Shown piece by piece: positions 20,138-27,251 of a stretch of 35,569 bases of DNA (position 1 is the first letter of the stretch; the number at the start of each line of letters is the position of its first letter). Source of the stretch: Bifidobacterium tibiigranuli. GTDB taxonomy: Bacteria; Actinomycetota; Actinomycetes; Actinomycetales; Bifidobacteriaceae. The notes under the pieces are model-generated. The model was not told the DNA's origin and searched no databases. It was given only the letters and a program-made list of their open reading frames with translations. Position numbers and translations under genes: made by a program. The stretch lies in the NCBI RefSeq assembly GCF_009371885.1, contig NZ_QLZA01000015.1:1-35569 (forward strand), in the 5' to 3' direction.

Positions 20138-21091
20138 ATGAGTGAATCGGGAATGGGCGGCGAATCCAGCATGGTGAACGCATCGAATGGCGTGGCGGGT
20201 GCAAGCGGTGCGAATGACGCTGCCGACGGTGCGGAAACCGGGCTTGACGGCGCAGCCAGCGCGTTGGAGCGCATTGGATCAACGACCGCAGACGGAACGG
20301 CACAGCGCTTCCCGGCCCGTCCGGTGCTGTCCTTCGTGCGCCGCTCGGGGCGACTTGACGACCGCCTGCAACGGGCGTGGGACCGTTATCATGACCGCTA
20401 CCTGCTTGATGTCAACCAGGCTCCCGGCTCGCTGTCGGTACGCGAAGGACTGCGCATCGATGAGAATTTTGTGCGCGATAATTGGGGCAATGCGCATCCG
20501 CTGATTGTTGAAATCGGCACCGGGCAGGGCGAGAACGTCGTCGCTGCGGCGCAGGGGAATCCGGAGACCAATTTCCTCGCGCTTGAGGTCTACGATCCCG
20601 GCGTGGCGCACACGATGCTGCTCGCGGGCAAGCGCGATCTAGCCAATCTGCGTATTGCCCAAGTCAATGCCCCGGAGTTCTTTGCGGCGGCGGACGATGG
20701 CTTGATTGGCGAGGTCTGGACTTTTTTCCCTGATCCCTGGCCCAAGATGCGCCACCACAAGCGTCGCATCGTGCAGGATGAGCTGGCTGCGCAGATTCAT
20801 CGCACGCTGGTGGCCGGTGGCGTGTGGCGCATCGCCACCGACATCGAGGACTACGCGCTGCACGTGCACGAGGTCATGGATAATCGTGTCGATTTCGAAA
20901 ACCTAGGCGGCGCTACGGTCAGTCTGCCGCTCGAACACGTCGGCAAGGGAAACGCCGGCGAAGCCCTGAGCCTGCCGCATGCCGAATTCGCCGAGTCGCC
21001 GAGATTCGAGGGCCGTGTGCTGACCAACTTCGAGAAGAAAGGCATCACAGCAGGCCGCATAATCCATGATTTCGCGTATCGTGCTGTGTGA
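20138..21091 (+). CDS. trmB: tRNA (guanine-N7-)-methyltransferase
   Basis: TrmB methylates G46 in the variable loop of many tRNAs using SAM. The SAM-binding [11 protein letters not shown] (near 124-134), ALEVYDPGV (about 151-159) and the hallmark [17 protein letters not shown] (about 193-209) are all present. The 317-residue product carries an N-terminal extension of about 65 residues rich in Gly, Ala and Ser before the conserved [17 protein letters not shown] region. An in-frame ATG at 20129 would add three residues but overlaps the likely -10 box. No gene follows before the integrated element at 21247, and the 155 bases between show no clear terminator. Confidence 0.93.
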   Translation: MSESGMGGESSMVNASNGVAGASGANDAADGAETGLDGAASALERIGSTTADGTAQRFPARPVLSFVRRSGRLDDRLQRAWDRYHDRYLLDVNQAPGSLSVREGLRIDENFVRDNWGNAHPLIVEIGTGQGENVVAAAQGNPETNFLALEVYDPGVAHTMLLAGKRDLANLRIAQVNAPEFFAAADDGLIGEVWTFFPDPWPKMRHHKRRIVQDELAAQIHRTLVAGGVWRIATDIEDYALHVHEVMDNRVDFENLGGATVSLPLEHVGKGNAGEALSLPHAEFAESPRFEGRVLTNFEKKGITAGRIIHDFAYRAV

Positions 21092-21246
21092 TGAGTAGAG
21101 GCGTTACGGTCGGATGTCAAAGTAAAAAATGTCTGGGTTTACAGAGAGGGATATAGATATGTTCAAGAGTAATTGGCGGGACTTGCCATCAATTACAGCC
21201 ATAGGTACTCATTCTCGGCGGAAGGGCACATGTTCCGTGCCTGCAA

Positions 21247-21294
21247 AGTACCCCCTGAGAGAGTCGAACTCTCGTTGTCAGATTGAAAGTCTGG
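21247..21294. repeat. attL: 48-bp copy of the tRNA-Glu 3' end
   Basis: Identical over 48 bases to 27135-27182 and corresponds to the anticodon arm through the 3' end of tRNA-Glu. Sequence after 21294 diverges, so no tRNA can form here. Confidence 0.9.
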
Positions 21295-21422
21295 CAATTA
21301 GTTGATTCCGTTGGAATACCGCCATTCCTTATTTCAAGCCATTCTATGGCCTATTATCCCTACTCGCTATTGGCATTACATCGTGCTAGAATGGCTGATG
21401 AAAGCTCATAAACACATGTCCT

Positions 21423-21444
21423 CTAAACCCAGCTAAGACCCACG
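21423..21444. repeat. 22-bp direct repeat, possible integrase arm site (left)
   Basis: Exact copy of 27060-27081; its core is AAACCCAGCTAAGACCCAC. It is followed at once by two CGTGGGTTTA units, so AAACCCA words occur in both orientations. Location just inside attL fits arm-type integrase sites. Confidence 0.6.
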
Positions 21445-21496
21445 TGGGTTTAACGTGGGTTTAGACACCATTCGAACCGTTGAGAGAGTAAGCATC

Positions 21497-22711
21497 ATGG
21501 CACGTAAAAGCCCCACAGTCACCTATACGGCGGGTGGGCGGACTCGAACTCGCTCGGAACGACGTCACGTCTTCGGCACCGTCGAGCAACTCCCCTCAGG
21601 CAACTACAGGGCCGTTTACACGGGGACTGATGGACATCGATACAAGTCGAAAGTATTCGACGTGCGGGATGACGCGGAACGCTACCGAGCGAAGACCGAA
21701 GCGGAGGTGAGAGCGGGGACATGGCAGCCACCGGCAACCATCGACGCCACGATATTCAAAGACTATGCAGCCACGTGGGTGCAGCAGCACCGAACAGGCA
21801 GGGGGAAACCACTGGCACCGAGGACGAAAGCCGAGGACACTCGCATGCTTGGGCATGGTCTGAGTTATTTCGACGGGTATGCGCTCGCCACGATCACACC
21901 CGCATTGGTGCGTAAATGGCATGCCAAGAGATGCAAGGAGGCCGGGGCCACGAGCGCGGGCAACGAGGCACGCGTGCTGAAGTCGATCCTCTCCCAAGCG
22001 CTCAAGGACGGCACCATCAAACGCAATCCGGTGGCGGGTGAACTCACTCACTCCATCACCGGTGTGGAGCATCACGCCCCCACGGCGACTCAAGTTGCGG
22101 AGATCATCGACAATGTGGAACCCAAGTGGCGTGCCGCACTCTATATCGCGGCCTATGGCGGTCTACGGGCCGGTGAATTATCCGCATTGCAGCGTCGTGA
22201 CGTCAGTATCAGCGGCGGTCGTGTCACTATCAGCGTATCGAAGCAGGCCCAGTATGTTAACGGCAAGTGGGTTACGAAAGCGCCCAAGAGCGCCGAGGGA
22301 GTACGCACGTTGACGCTACCCGAATGGCTGACGCCTATCGTCAGCGGGCATCTTGACACGTATGTGGACAAGTTCCCGCTCTCGAAACTGTTCAGCCCGG
22401 CTCGCGGCGACGGCTACGTGTCCACCGCCACGTGGGGCCGCATACTGCACAAGGCGATGAAGAGTGCGGGTATCACCACCCCGATGCACTGGCATGACCT
22501 ACGTCATTTCTTCGGTAGTGCTCTCGCCGCCCGTGGCGTGGGCATCAAACAGTTACAGGGTGCTCTGGGGCATGCGACGGCACGAGCGTCACTGATCTAT
22601 TTGGAGCCGGTGAACGGCATGTCAGCCGATGTGGCAGACCTCATGCCGAAACCATCCGATTCGGAAACCAAGACGGTGCCATTCCCGACACAGGAAAGGA
22701 AACAAGCATAA
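21497..22711 (+). CDS. Tyrosine-type site-specific integrase
   Basis: This 404-residue recombinase would integrate and excise the element at tRNA-Glu. The catalytic set is complete: R224 in GGLRAGEL, H333 and R336 in HWHDLRH, H359 in ALGHAT, and the nucleophile Y368 in SLIYLEP. An N-terminal AP2-like DNA-binding segment (GTVEQLPSGNYRAVYTGTDG, 27-46) and a SAM-like core-binding domain (about 84-185) precede it, the usual actinobacteriophage layout. The ATG at 21497 has a purine-rich GAGAGAG upstream; a GTG-type start at 21455 would run through the repeat region. Its stop overlaps the next ATG by one base. No frameshift is seen. Confidence 0.95.
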   Translation: MARKSPTVTYTAGGRTRTRSERRHVFGTVEQLPSGNYRAVYTGTDGHRYKSKVFDVRDDAERYRAKTEAEVRAGTWQPPATIDATIFKDYAATWVQQHRTGRGKPLAPRTKAEDTRMLGHGLSYFDGYALATITPALVRKWHAKRCKEAGATSAGNEARVLKSILSQALKDGTIKRNPVAGELTHSITGVEHHAPTATQVAEIIDNVEPKWRAALYIAAYGGLRAGELSALQRRDVSISGGRVTISVSKQAQYVNGKWVTKAPKSAEGVRTLTLPEWLTPIVSGHLDTYVDKFPLSKLFSPARGDGYVSTATWGRILHKAMKSAGITTPMHWHDLRHFFGSALAARGVGIKQLQGALGHATARASLIYLEPVNGMSADVADLMPKPSDSETKTVPFPTQERKQA

Positions 22712-23286
22712 TGAGCAGGTATCACATTCCAGAGGCGGACAGGCGCATGCTGAACCTGTCTGAAGCGCAGATACGGGACATTGAGCGTACGTGCAGCCAG
22801 TACCCCGTCAGCGAGCATCACCCGGTGGACCTCGTGGTGGTCACGTGCGGGAACCGTCGTAACGGGCGCGTGTGCGGCAATGCGATTGATGTATTCGTGA
22901 GAGAATCTGATTCCAGGCGCTTTCAACGCGCTGGTGACGGCAGTGAACGCGCTCTGCATCATGACACGCATTTTCTCGATGGACGTTCGGCGGACGAACG
23001 GCGTCGGATATTGCATGATGGTTCACGTCTTCAGCTTGCACTTGGGGCGCTGCCGACCGCTCCGCTTGATGGGGTGACATTCCAGTGTGCTGCATGCGGT
23101 AAGACGTGGACTATGCGCATTGGCAAGCTGATACTTAAGGTGAGGAAATTCGCGGACGGGTTGGAGAAGATGCCGGTATCCCAGTGGGCGGATGGAGAGG
23201 ACTTGCATTTCAGGGACTACGCGCCCGGTGACAGGTCCCGAGGCGCATACCCACTCATCTCGATGTACTTTCTTACCGAGAATTAA
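22711..23286 (+). CDS. Zinc-ribbon-like protein of unknown function
   Basis: I do not recognise a named family. The 191-residue product has two cysteine pairs, C46/C55 (CGNRRNGRVC) and C126/C129 (CAACG), likely forming one zinc ribbon split by a charged segment (about 63-105). The N-terminal LSEAQIRDIERTC region looks helical. The ATG overlaps the integrase TAA by one base and lies behind the word GGAAAGGAAACAAGCAT, which also precedes the gene at 25949. Coupling with the integrase suggests a role in the element's regulation or recombination, but this is only inference. Confidence 0.6.
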   Translation: MSRYHIPEADRRMLNLSEAQIRDIERTCSQYPVSEHHPVDLVVVTCGNRRNGRVCGNAIDVFVRESDSRRFQRAGDGSERALHHDTHFLDGRSADERRRILHDGSRLQLALGALPTAPLDGVTFQCAACGKTWTMRIGKLILKVRKFADGLEKMPVSQWADGEDLHFRDYAPGDRSRGAYPLISMYFLTEN

Positions 23287-23291
23287 TCTCC

Positions 23292-23319
23292 TTGACATTC
23301 ACTAATGAGCTACTATACT
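23292..23319 (+). promoter_or_regulatory. Strong promoter for the right-hand operon
   Basis: TTGACA at 23292-23297 and TATACT at 23314-23319 with a 16-base spacer make this the best consensus promoter in the window. It lies just after the zinc-ribbon gene and would drive the excisionase-like gene and those after it. Confidence 0.75.
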
Positions 23320-23325
23320 AATATG

Positions 23326-23438
23326 TAATCCATCTGTGAGTGATGGGAAAATCCACGTTGGCGTCGCAGTAGGACGTAGTGAGTGGATGGCATAAGCATA
23401 CCGTTTATGCCATTCCCTCCTATAAAACGGGATTAATC
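23326..23438 (+). other. Structured 5' leader before the excisionase-like gene
   Basis: The leader of about 113 bases contains three successive hairpins. The first is CCATC/GATGG near 23331-23347. The second is ATCCAC/GTGGAT near 23351-23388. The third is a perfect 9-bp stem, ATGGCATAA at 23387-23395 with TTATGCCAT at 23405-23413. The second and third share bases and could be exclusive. CCCTCC follows the third, while the gene itself has only a weak ribosome site. Confidence 0.5.
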
Positions 23439-23687
23439 ATGGCAATAGCCAACCCACTACTTAATTTCACAGATCTTTCGTCCGTTTTGAGCGTCACACG
23501 CCCAACCCTCAAGCGTTACGTGGCAACCGGATTACTTAAGCCGGTTAAACTCGGCGTGGTTCGCCCCGGACGCATCAGGGACAATCGCCCAGTTCGATTC
23601 CGTATCGAAGATATCGCATCGTTCGCGCATCTAACCGTAGACCAAGTGGACGCCGCCGTCACCGCTGCTAAGGCGGTAGGGAAATGA
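23439..23687 (+). CDS. Excisionase/MerR-like helix-turn-helix protein
   Basis: The 82-residue product has a MerR-type winged helix: FTDLSSVLSVTRPTLKRYVATGLLKPVKLG, then RPVRFRIEDIASF. This is the pattern of small excisionases and AlpA-like regulators. In an integrative element it could bend DNA for excision or control the operon. The ATG at 23439 is preferred as the domain begins right after it; a GTG at 23379 would add 20 residues but lies inside the leader hairpins. ATGA overlap couples it to the next gene. Confidence 0.65.
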   Translation: MAIANPLLNFTDLSSVLSVTRPTLKRYVATGLLKPVKLGVVRPGRIRDNRPVRFRIEDIASFAHLTVDQVDAAVTAAKAVGK

Positions 23688-24235
23688 TAAAGCCCGCAAC
23701 TCTTTCGAATCACAGGCCTACAACACCTTCAAGTATAGACGCAGTGTGTGATGTTCTCAATGTCACCATTGATTATCTGCTTGAAACCGCCTATGGACCT
23801 GCTCGTCTTACTGTCTCCGATAAGCAGATGGAGCTGGCCCGACGGTTGGCGCTCGCAGTATTCGCCTCATATGTTCAGCATACGCGGGTGAGTTTCACTC
23901 TCGACCGTGCGGACCTGCCCAGCGTGGCTATGGCACATACGGCGCTGCTGCTATCCAAGTCGTGGACTATGAGTGTCGGGGAGGTTACTCCATGCGGTTC
24001 GCTTAATCTACAGGCCGACGCCATCGACAGGAAGATTGCCCGGCGTGTGGCCTTCTCTCCGTATCCGTCTCGTGATCTGTCGGACTGTGGGTACATGCGC
24101 GCCCGCGTGGAGCATGTCGCCACGTTGGTAGGCCCATATCCGTCCGGTGGGGAATTGTATCGCGCTCTCGGTGCCATGGCTGGCGGGGACTTCGCATACT
24201 CAGCGGAACGCCTCGCGGTTGGAGGCGCGCGATGA
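23684..24235 (+). CDS. Hypothetical element protein, 183 residues
   Basis: Not recognised. It begins inside the stop of the excisionase-like gene (ATGA), so it is translationally coupled. The N-terminal SIDAVCDVLNVTIDYLLETAYG resembles the last helices of phage-repressor-type helix-turn-helix domains (a VTIDYLLE-like segment), but the expected preceding recognition helix is not visible. The rest is mixed helical without clear motifs. If the resemblance is real, it may be an N-terminally altered Cro/CI-type regulator. Confidence 0.5.
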   Translation: MIKPATLSNHRPTTPSSIDAVCDVLNVTIDYLLETAYGPARLTVSDKQMELARRLALAVFASYVQHTRVSFTLDRADLPSVAMAHTALLLSKSWTMSVGEVTPCGSLNLQADAIDRKIARRVAFSPYPSRDLSDCGYMRARVEHVATLVGPYPSGGELYRALGAMAGGDFAYSAERLAVGGAR

Positions 24236-24396
24236 ATGGATATATCACTACGAACGCGCTCAGAGTGCGTCTCATCAATCTGACAGGTAACCGTGATTTT
24301 GAGCATGTTCTCGACGAGATTATCACGCAATTGCTCGCAGAGGCCGCTATCGATCGGTTCGAGCGTGAACTGGAAGCCGGTGAGCATCATGAATAA
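24232..24396 (+). CDS. Small 54-residue element protein
   Basis: The frame starts at an ATG overlapping the previous TGA (ATGA) and ends 8 bases inside the next gene. The product starts MNGYITTNALRVRLINLTG and is followed by an acidic helix-forming stretch (DFEHVLDEIITQLLAEAAIDRF) that could be amphipathic. GGAGG at 24221-24225 is a good ribosome site. The tight overlaps on both sides support translation. Function is unknown. Confidence 0.55.
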   Translation: MNGYITTNALRVRLINLTGNRDFEHVLDEIITQLLAEAAIDRFERELEAGEHHE

Positions 24397-25708
24397 CGAG
24401 TTTTTTGAAGCCCGCCCGGTTCTGCGATACATTCGCGATTACGCCCGTGCCTCTCGCATAGCGCCCATGACGCTGCTAGTGGATGTGCTGACCCGCGTGA
24501 GCGTAGTCGCCCCGCCCAACGTGGTGCTGCCACCCTTGGTGGGTGCCGCTCCCGGCTCACTGAACATGTTCGTGGCCGTGGTTGGTGGCCCCGGCAGTGG
24601 CAAGGGTATTGCGAGCGCCGCCGCCGCTCAGCTGATGCCGGATATCCGTGGCGCGGTGACCACCCAGCCGGCGTCGGGTGAGGGGCTGGCTGCCATTTAT
24701 GCGAACCGTGTGCCCATCCCCGAGGAGGAAGGGGGCCATAAGGGCGAGACACGTATCCACTGCGTGACGCCCCGAGCGCTGCTGTCCATCGAGGAGATCG
24801 GCGCTCTGGGTGGTGCCAGCAGTCGCCAGGGCAGTACGGTGCTTCCCACGTTGTGCAGCGCGTGGAGCGGAGAGCCGTTGGGCGCGTTCAACAAGATGGA
24901 GAGTAATCGACTGACCGTGCCCGCTCATGCGTATCGGCTGGGGCTGACGGTTGGTGTGCAGCCTGCAGCGGCATCCACCCTGTTCGACGGCGTGGGTACG
25001 GGACTGCCTCAGCGCTTTCTGTGGGCTGAGACCATCGACCTACAGGCGCCCGAACATCGTCCAGACCGGCCCGCTGGCAGCCTGCCGTGCGACCTATCGG
25101 CCATCCCCTGCGACCCACAGCCCAACACGTTGGACGCGATCTATCAGGCAGGTACGATACGCGGCGCACTGGGCTATACGACGATCGAACTCGGGTTCCC
25201 GGACGAAGCGTACAGGGAGTCGGATATGCGACGGTTGGCGGTGCTGCACGGTGCCGGTGTCCAGCCGCTCGACTCGCATGCCATGCAGGTGAAAGCCAAG
25301 GTCTCCGCACTGCTCGCCCTCATGGACGGTCGTATGACCGTGAGTGTGGAGGACTGGCAGCTGGCCGGACAGATCATGGACGAATCGACCCGGGTGCGTG
25401 ACCGGTGTCTGGAGCTCATGCACTCGGAGATGCAGCGGCAGAAAGCCGACTACATCGCAGACAGCGACGAGGCACGGGCGCAAGCTGAGTCGAGAAAACT
25501 CGAGACGGCGAAACGCTCCGTGCTCAGCCAGCTCGAACGTCACGATCCCGGCCATGAGGGCATCAAGGGCTATGACATATCCCGAATGCTTGGACGCAAC
25601 GGGAAGTCGGCCTACGACGCCATCGAAGCGCTATATGAGGCGGGTGAACTCGACATGATTCTGGATGGCGACAGGACATCGAACAAGATGTGGGCATTGT
25701 CCTCATGA
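24389..25708 (+). CDS. P-loop ATPase with C-terminal winged helix, likely replication protein
   Basis: This 439-residue protein has a Walker A GGPGSGKG at 66-73 and a Walker B-like LLSIEEIGAL at 131-140, with a proposed arginine-bearing region LPQRFLWAE near 210. The arrangement resembles the ATPase part of DUF3987-type phage and plasmid primase-helicase proteins. A winged-helix segment at about 373-439 (AKRSVLSQLERHDPG, GYDISRMLGRNGKSAYDAIEALYEAGEL) could bind the iterons directly downstream. No primase domain is visible. The start at 24389 overlaps the small gene before it by 8 bases; the longer open frame from 24293 runs through that gene and is not used. Replication initiation is inferred from position and domains. 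Confidence 0.6.
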   Translation: MNNEFFEARPVLRYIRDYARASRIAPMTLLVDVLTRVSVVAPPNVVLPPLVGAAPGSLNMFVAVVGGPGSGKGIASAAAAQLMPDIRGAVTTQPASGEGLAAIYANRVPIPEEEGGHKGETRIHCVTPRALLSIEEIGALGGASSRQGSTVLPTLCSAWSGEPLGAFNKMESNRLTVPAHAYRLGLTVGVQPAAASTLFDGVGTGLPQRFLWAETIDLQAPEHRPDRPAGSLPCDLSAIPCDPQPNTLDAIYQAGTIRGALGYTTIELGFPDEAYRESDMRRLAVLHGAGVQPLDSHAMQVKAKVSALLALMDGRMTVSVEDWQLAGQIMDESTRVRDRCLELMHSEMQRQKADYIADSDEARAQAESRKLETAKRSVLSQLERHDPGHEGIKGYDISRMLGRNGKSAYDAIEALYEAGELDMILDGDRTSNKMWALSS

Positions 25709-25716
25709 CGATATGC

Positions 25717-25873
25717 ATGTTAGAGCGTTAGAGCGTTAGAGCCGTTCTCCCGCAATGGTTCCGGCATGTTAGAGAGAAAATAGTGTGTTAGACACCATCT
25801 AACGCTCTAACATATGCTCTCTAACACGAAACCCCAATGATTGCAACGTGTCTAACACTCTAACGTCTCTAAC
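25717..25873. repeat. Iteron cluster: eleven GTTAGAG-type heptamers, candidate origin
   Basis: Five heptamers point right (25719, 25727, 25735, 25768, 25787) and six left (25797, 25805, 25819, 25850, 25858, 25867). Nine are GTTAGAG or close variants, the others end in C or T. Forward copies are spaced 8 bases apart at the start. A perfect 16-bp inverted repeat joins 25717-25732 with 25798-25813, and a 10-bp one joins 25767-25776 with 25817-25826. The cluster fills the 240-base gap after the P-loop ATPase. Confidence 0.85.
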
Positions 25874-25948
25874 AGGCAATCGTGATGGTTATATAGTCCA
25901 CACAACAAACGGTATCCATGAACGAGGGATACGGGAAAGGAAACAAGC

Positions 25949-26335
25949 ATGAACCATAATCCAAGCCCGGACACGAGATTCGGAGCCAAGCGAGGCAACA
26001 AACCCTACGGTGGCAGTCACTGGCGGATAGAAGACACCCCACGCTACAAGCTGGAGCGATTGACCTACCTCACCGAAGCCGAGATACAGGCCATCGTGGC
26101 CGACCCGGGCGCGCCATTATTCGACCGGCAGATCGGCGAAGCGCTGATGCATGCGAACTGGAACACGCTGGAGCGCATCATCAACCAGGTGTACGGCCCA
26201 CCCGTGCAGCGTATCGAGCAGACGGACATGCCAGCCCCAACACCACTACTCGACCTCGACGCCATAAAGGCGAAAGCGAAGATGTTGAACACGGCGCAGG
26301 CCGGTGAGATTCGGAGAAAGGGAACCGATGACTAA
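25949..26335 (+). CDS. Hypothetical protein, possible small-terminase-like (first paralogue)
   Basis: The 128-residue product begins with a basic Gly-rich segment (RFGAKRGNKPYGG). A helical core, LTEAEIQAIVADPGAPLFDRQIGEAL, follows, and then IINQVYGPPVQRIEQTD. The closing (L/V)xGxPxQ pattern recalls DUF5681 and small-terminase-like phage proteins (weak family inference). The core is clearly similar to residues 42-105 of the next protein, so the two are paralogues. The gene uses the leader word GGAAAGGAAACAAGCAT, also found before the gene at 22711. Its stop lies 8 bases inside the next gene. The promoter probably lies within the iteron region. Confidence 0.5.
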   Translation: MNHNPSPDTRFGAKRGNKPYGGSHWRIEDTPRYKLERLTYLTEAEIQAIVADPGAPLFDRQIGEALMHANWNTLERIINQVYGPPVQRIEQTDMPAPTPLLDLDAIKAKAKMLNTAQAGEIRRKGTDD

Positions 26336-26882
26336 TGGAAGAAGCCCCAGAAGCGGGACGGAACCGCCGAGGTCACATCGTTTCGGACAGCCCGACGCCA
26401 ACCCCACAGGCGACCAGCGGACAGCGGCGCTCGCCCACGCCACCAAACGGCACGCCACCGAGATACTGGCCGAGGCGCTGGACGCGGACGAGGACGGTTT
26501 CAACGCCATCGTCGATGACCCCAAGACCCCGTTCGTCGTGAGGCAACTGCTCAACGCCTTCAGGGGCGACGGACAGCTCAGCGCCATGGGCGTGAAGACG
26601 CTGCTTGCCATCTGGCAACAGGTGTTCGGCTCACCGACCCAGACGGTCAGGCAGGAGACCATGCCGGACGTGCTCAACCCCGACGTTGCGGAACGGCTTG
26701 GCAGTGGGGAGGTGAACTACATCGCCTCCGTGAAGTACCCGCCTAATGGCGATGCGCTGCCGGGGTGGGTGATCGACCCCCGGAACGGTAACACGCTCAT
26801 GGTGCTGGAGGACCCGGACGATCGCGAGCGCGGCAGGTTCATCACCGTGCATGCCGGGGGACGCCCCGAACGCGATGAATGA
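26328..26882 (+). CDS. Hypothetical protein, possible small-terminase-like (second paralogue)
   Basis: The 184-residue product shares the AIVxDPxxPxxxRQ core (GFNAIVDDPKTPFVVRQLL) and the VFGSPTQTVRQETMP tail with the preceding protein. A new C-terminal part of about 75 residues (YIASVKYPPNGDALPGWVIDPRNGNTLMVLEDPDD) looks beta-rich. The ATG at 26328 is chosen for the AGAAAGGGA site and the 8-base overlap with the gene before; a start at 26304 has no site. It is the last gene of the element. Function is unknown; packaging redirection as in satellite terminases is a hypothesis only. Confidence 0.5.
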   Translation: MTNGRSPRSGTEPPRSHRFGQPDANPTGDQRTAALAHATKRHATEILAEALDADEDGFNAIVDDPKTPFVVRQLLNAFRGDGQLSAMGVKTLLAIWQQVFGSPTQTVRQETMPDVLNPDVAERLGSGEVNYIASVKYPPNGDALPGWVIDPRNGNTLMVLEDPDDRERGRFITVHAGGRPERDE

Positions 26883-26904
26883 TAGCCGACGCGCGGCTGT
26901 AACG

Positions 26905-26943
26905 GCCCCGTGCATCAATCCCAGCCGATTGGTCGCGGGGCCT
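26905..26943 (+). terminator. Hairpin after the last element gene
   Basis: GGCCCCG at 26905-26911 pairs with CGGGGCC at 26937-26943 across a 25-nt loop; TTCGCC follows. It lies 23 bases after the stop. A smaller CTATCT/AGATAG hairpin is at 26983-27002. Confidence 0.45.
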
Positions 26944-27059
26944 TCGCCATGCCCGCAGAAGCCCGGTATCGACGCCCACACGCTATCTACGAAGCAAGAT
27001 AGTAGGCGAGCGCAAGCGGGCGTATGAGATGGGCATATGAAAACACGTCGTTGGTACAA

Positions 27060-27081
27060 CTAAACCCAGCTAAGACCCACG
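27060..27081. repeat. 22-bp direct repeat, possible integrase arm site (right)
   Basis: Exact copy of 21423-21444, placed 53 bases inside attR. The two copies have the same orientation, as expected of arm-type sites flanking the attachment core. Confidence 0.6.
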
Positions 27082-27084
27082 AGA

Positions 27085-27118
27085 CCTCCCGAAGTGTTCT
27101 GTTGAACAGGCCGGGAGG
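27085..27118. terminator. Hairpin at the right end of the element
   Basis: CCTCCCG at 27085-27091 pairs with CGGGAGG at 27112-27118. Inside it TGTTC (27095-27099) pairs with GAACA (27104-27108). CCTTGTG follows. It may insulate the element from tRNA-Glu, which is transcribed toward it. Confidence 0.6.
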
Positions 27119-27134
27119 CCTTGTGCCTCTAGAC

Positions 27135-27182
27135 AGTACCCCCTGAGAGAGTCGAACTCTCGTTGTCAGATTGAAAGTCTGG
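27135..27182. repeat. attR: 48-bp core within tRNA-Glu
   Basis: Identical to 21247-21294. It covers the anticodon, T arm and acceptor 3' strand of the complete tRNA-Glu gene, so integration leaves that gene functional. Confidence 0.9.
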
Positions 27183-27208
27183 TGTCCTAACCGTTAGACG
27201 AAGGGGGC
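27137..27208 (-). tRNA. tRNA-Glu (TTC), integration target
   Basis: Read on the minus strand it starts GCCCCCTTCGTCTAACGG. The anticodon loop CTTTCAA gives TTC, the T arm is GAGAGTTCGACTCTC, and AGGGGGT closes the acceptor. CCA is not encoded. The 5' part lies outside the attachment core and is chromosomal. Confidence 0.95.
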
Positions 27209-27222
27209 TAACAAACTCGCCT

Positions 27223-27251
27223 ATCTTACATAATTGCGCAGCTGGGCGCAA
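27223..27251 (-). promoter_or_regulatory. Promoter of tRNA-Glu
   Basis: On the minus strand TTGCGC (27246-27251) and TAAGAT (27223-27228) are 17 bases apart and end 14 bases before the tRNA. Confidence 0.6.

Larger units (their letters stand above)
21247..27182. mobile_element. Integrated tRNA-Glu element, candidate phage satellite
   Basis: Identical 48-bp direct repeats at 21247-21294 and 27135-27182 bound the element. The right copy forms the 3' part of an intact tRNA-Glu gene. Between them are an integrase, a zinc-ribbon protein, an excisionase-like protein, two unknown proteins, a P-loop ATPase with winged helix, an iteron cluster, and two related small proteins. All eight genes point the same way, and several overlap by a few bases. 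No structural, lysis, relaxase or coupling-protein gene is present. About 5.9 kb is small even for phage satellites, so a decayed prophage remnant remains possible. Confidence 0.85.

Noticed and set aside
21159..21305. 48-residue frame with a purine-rich site crossing attL
   Set aside because: It would read through the tRNA-derived repeat; the junction is created by integration, so a conserved gene is unlikely.
23379..23438. Earlier GTG start for the excisionase-like gene
   Set aside because: It lies within leader hairpins, has no ribosome site, and the helix-turn-helix fold begins only after the ATG at 23439.
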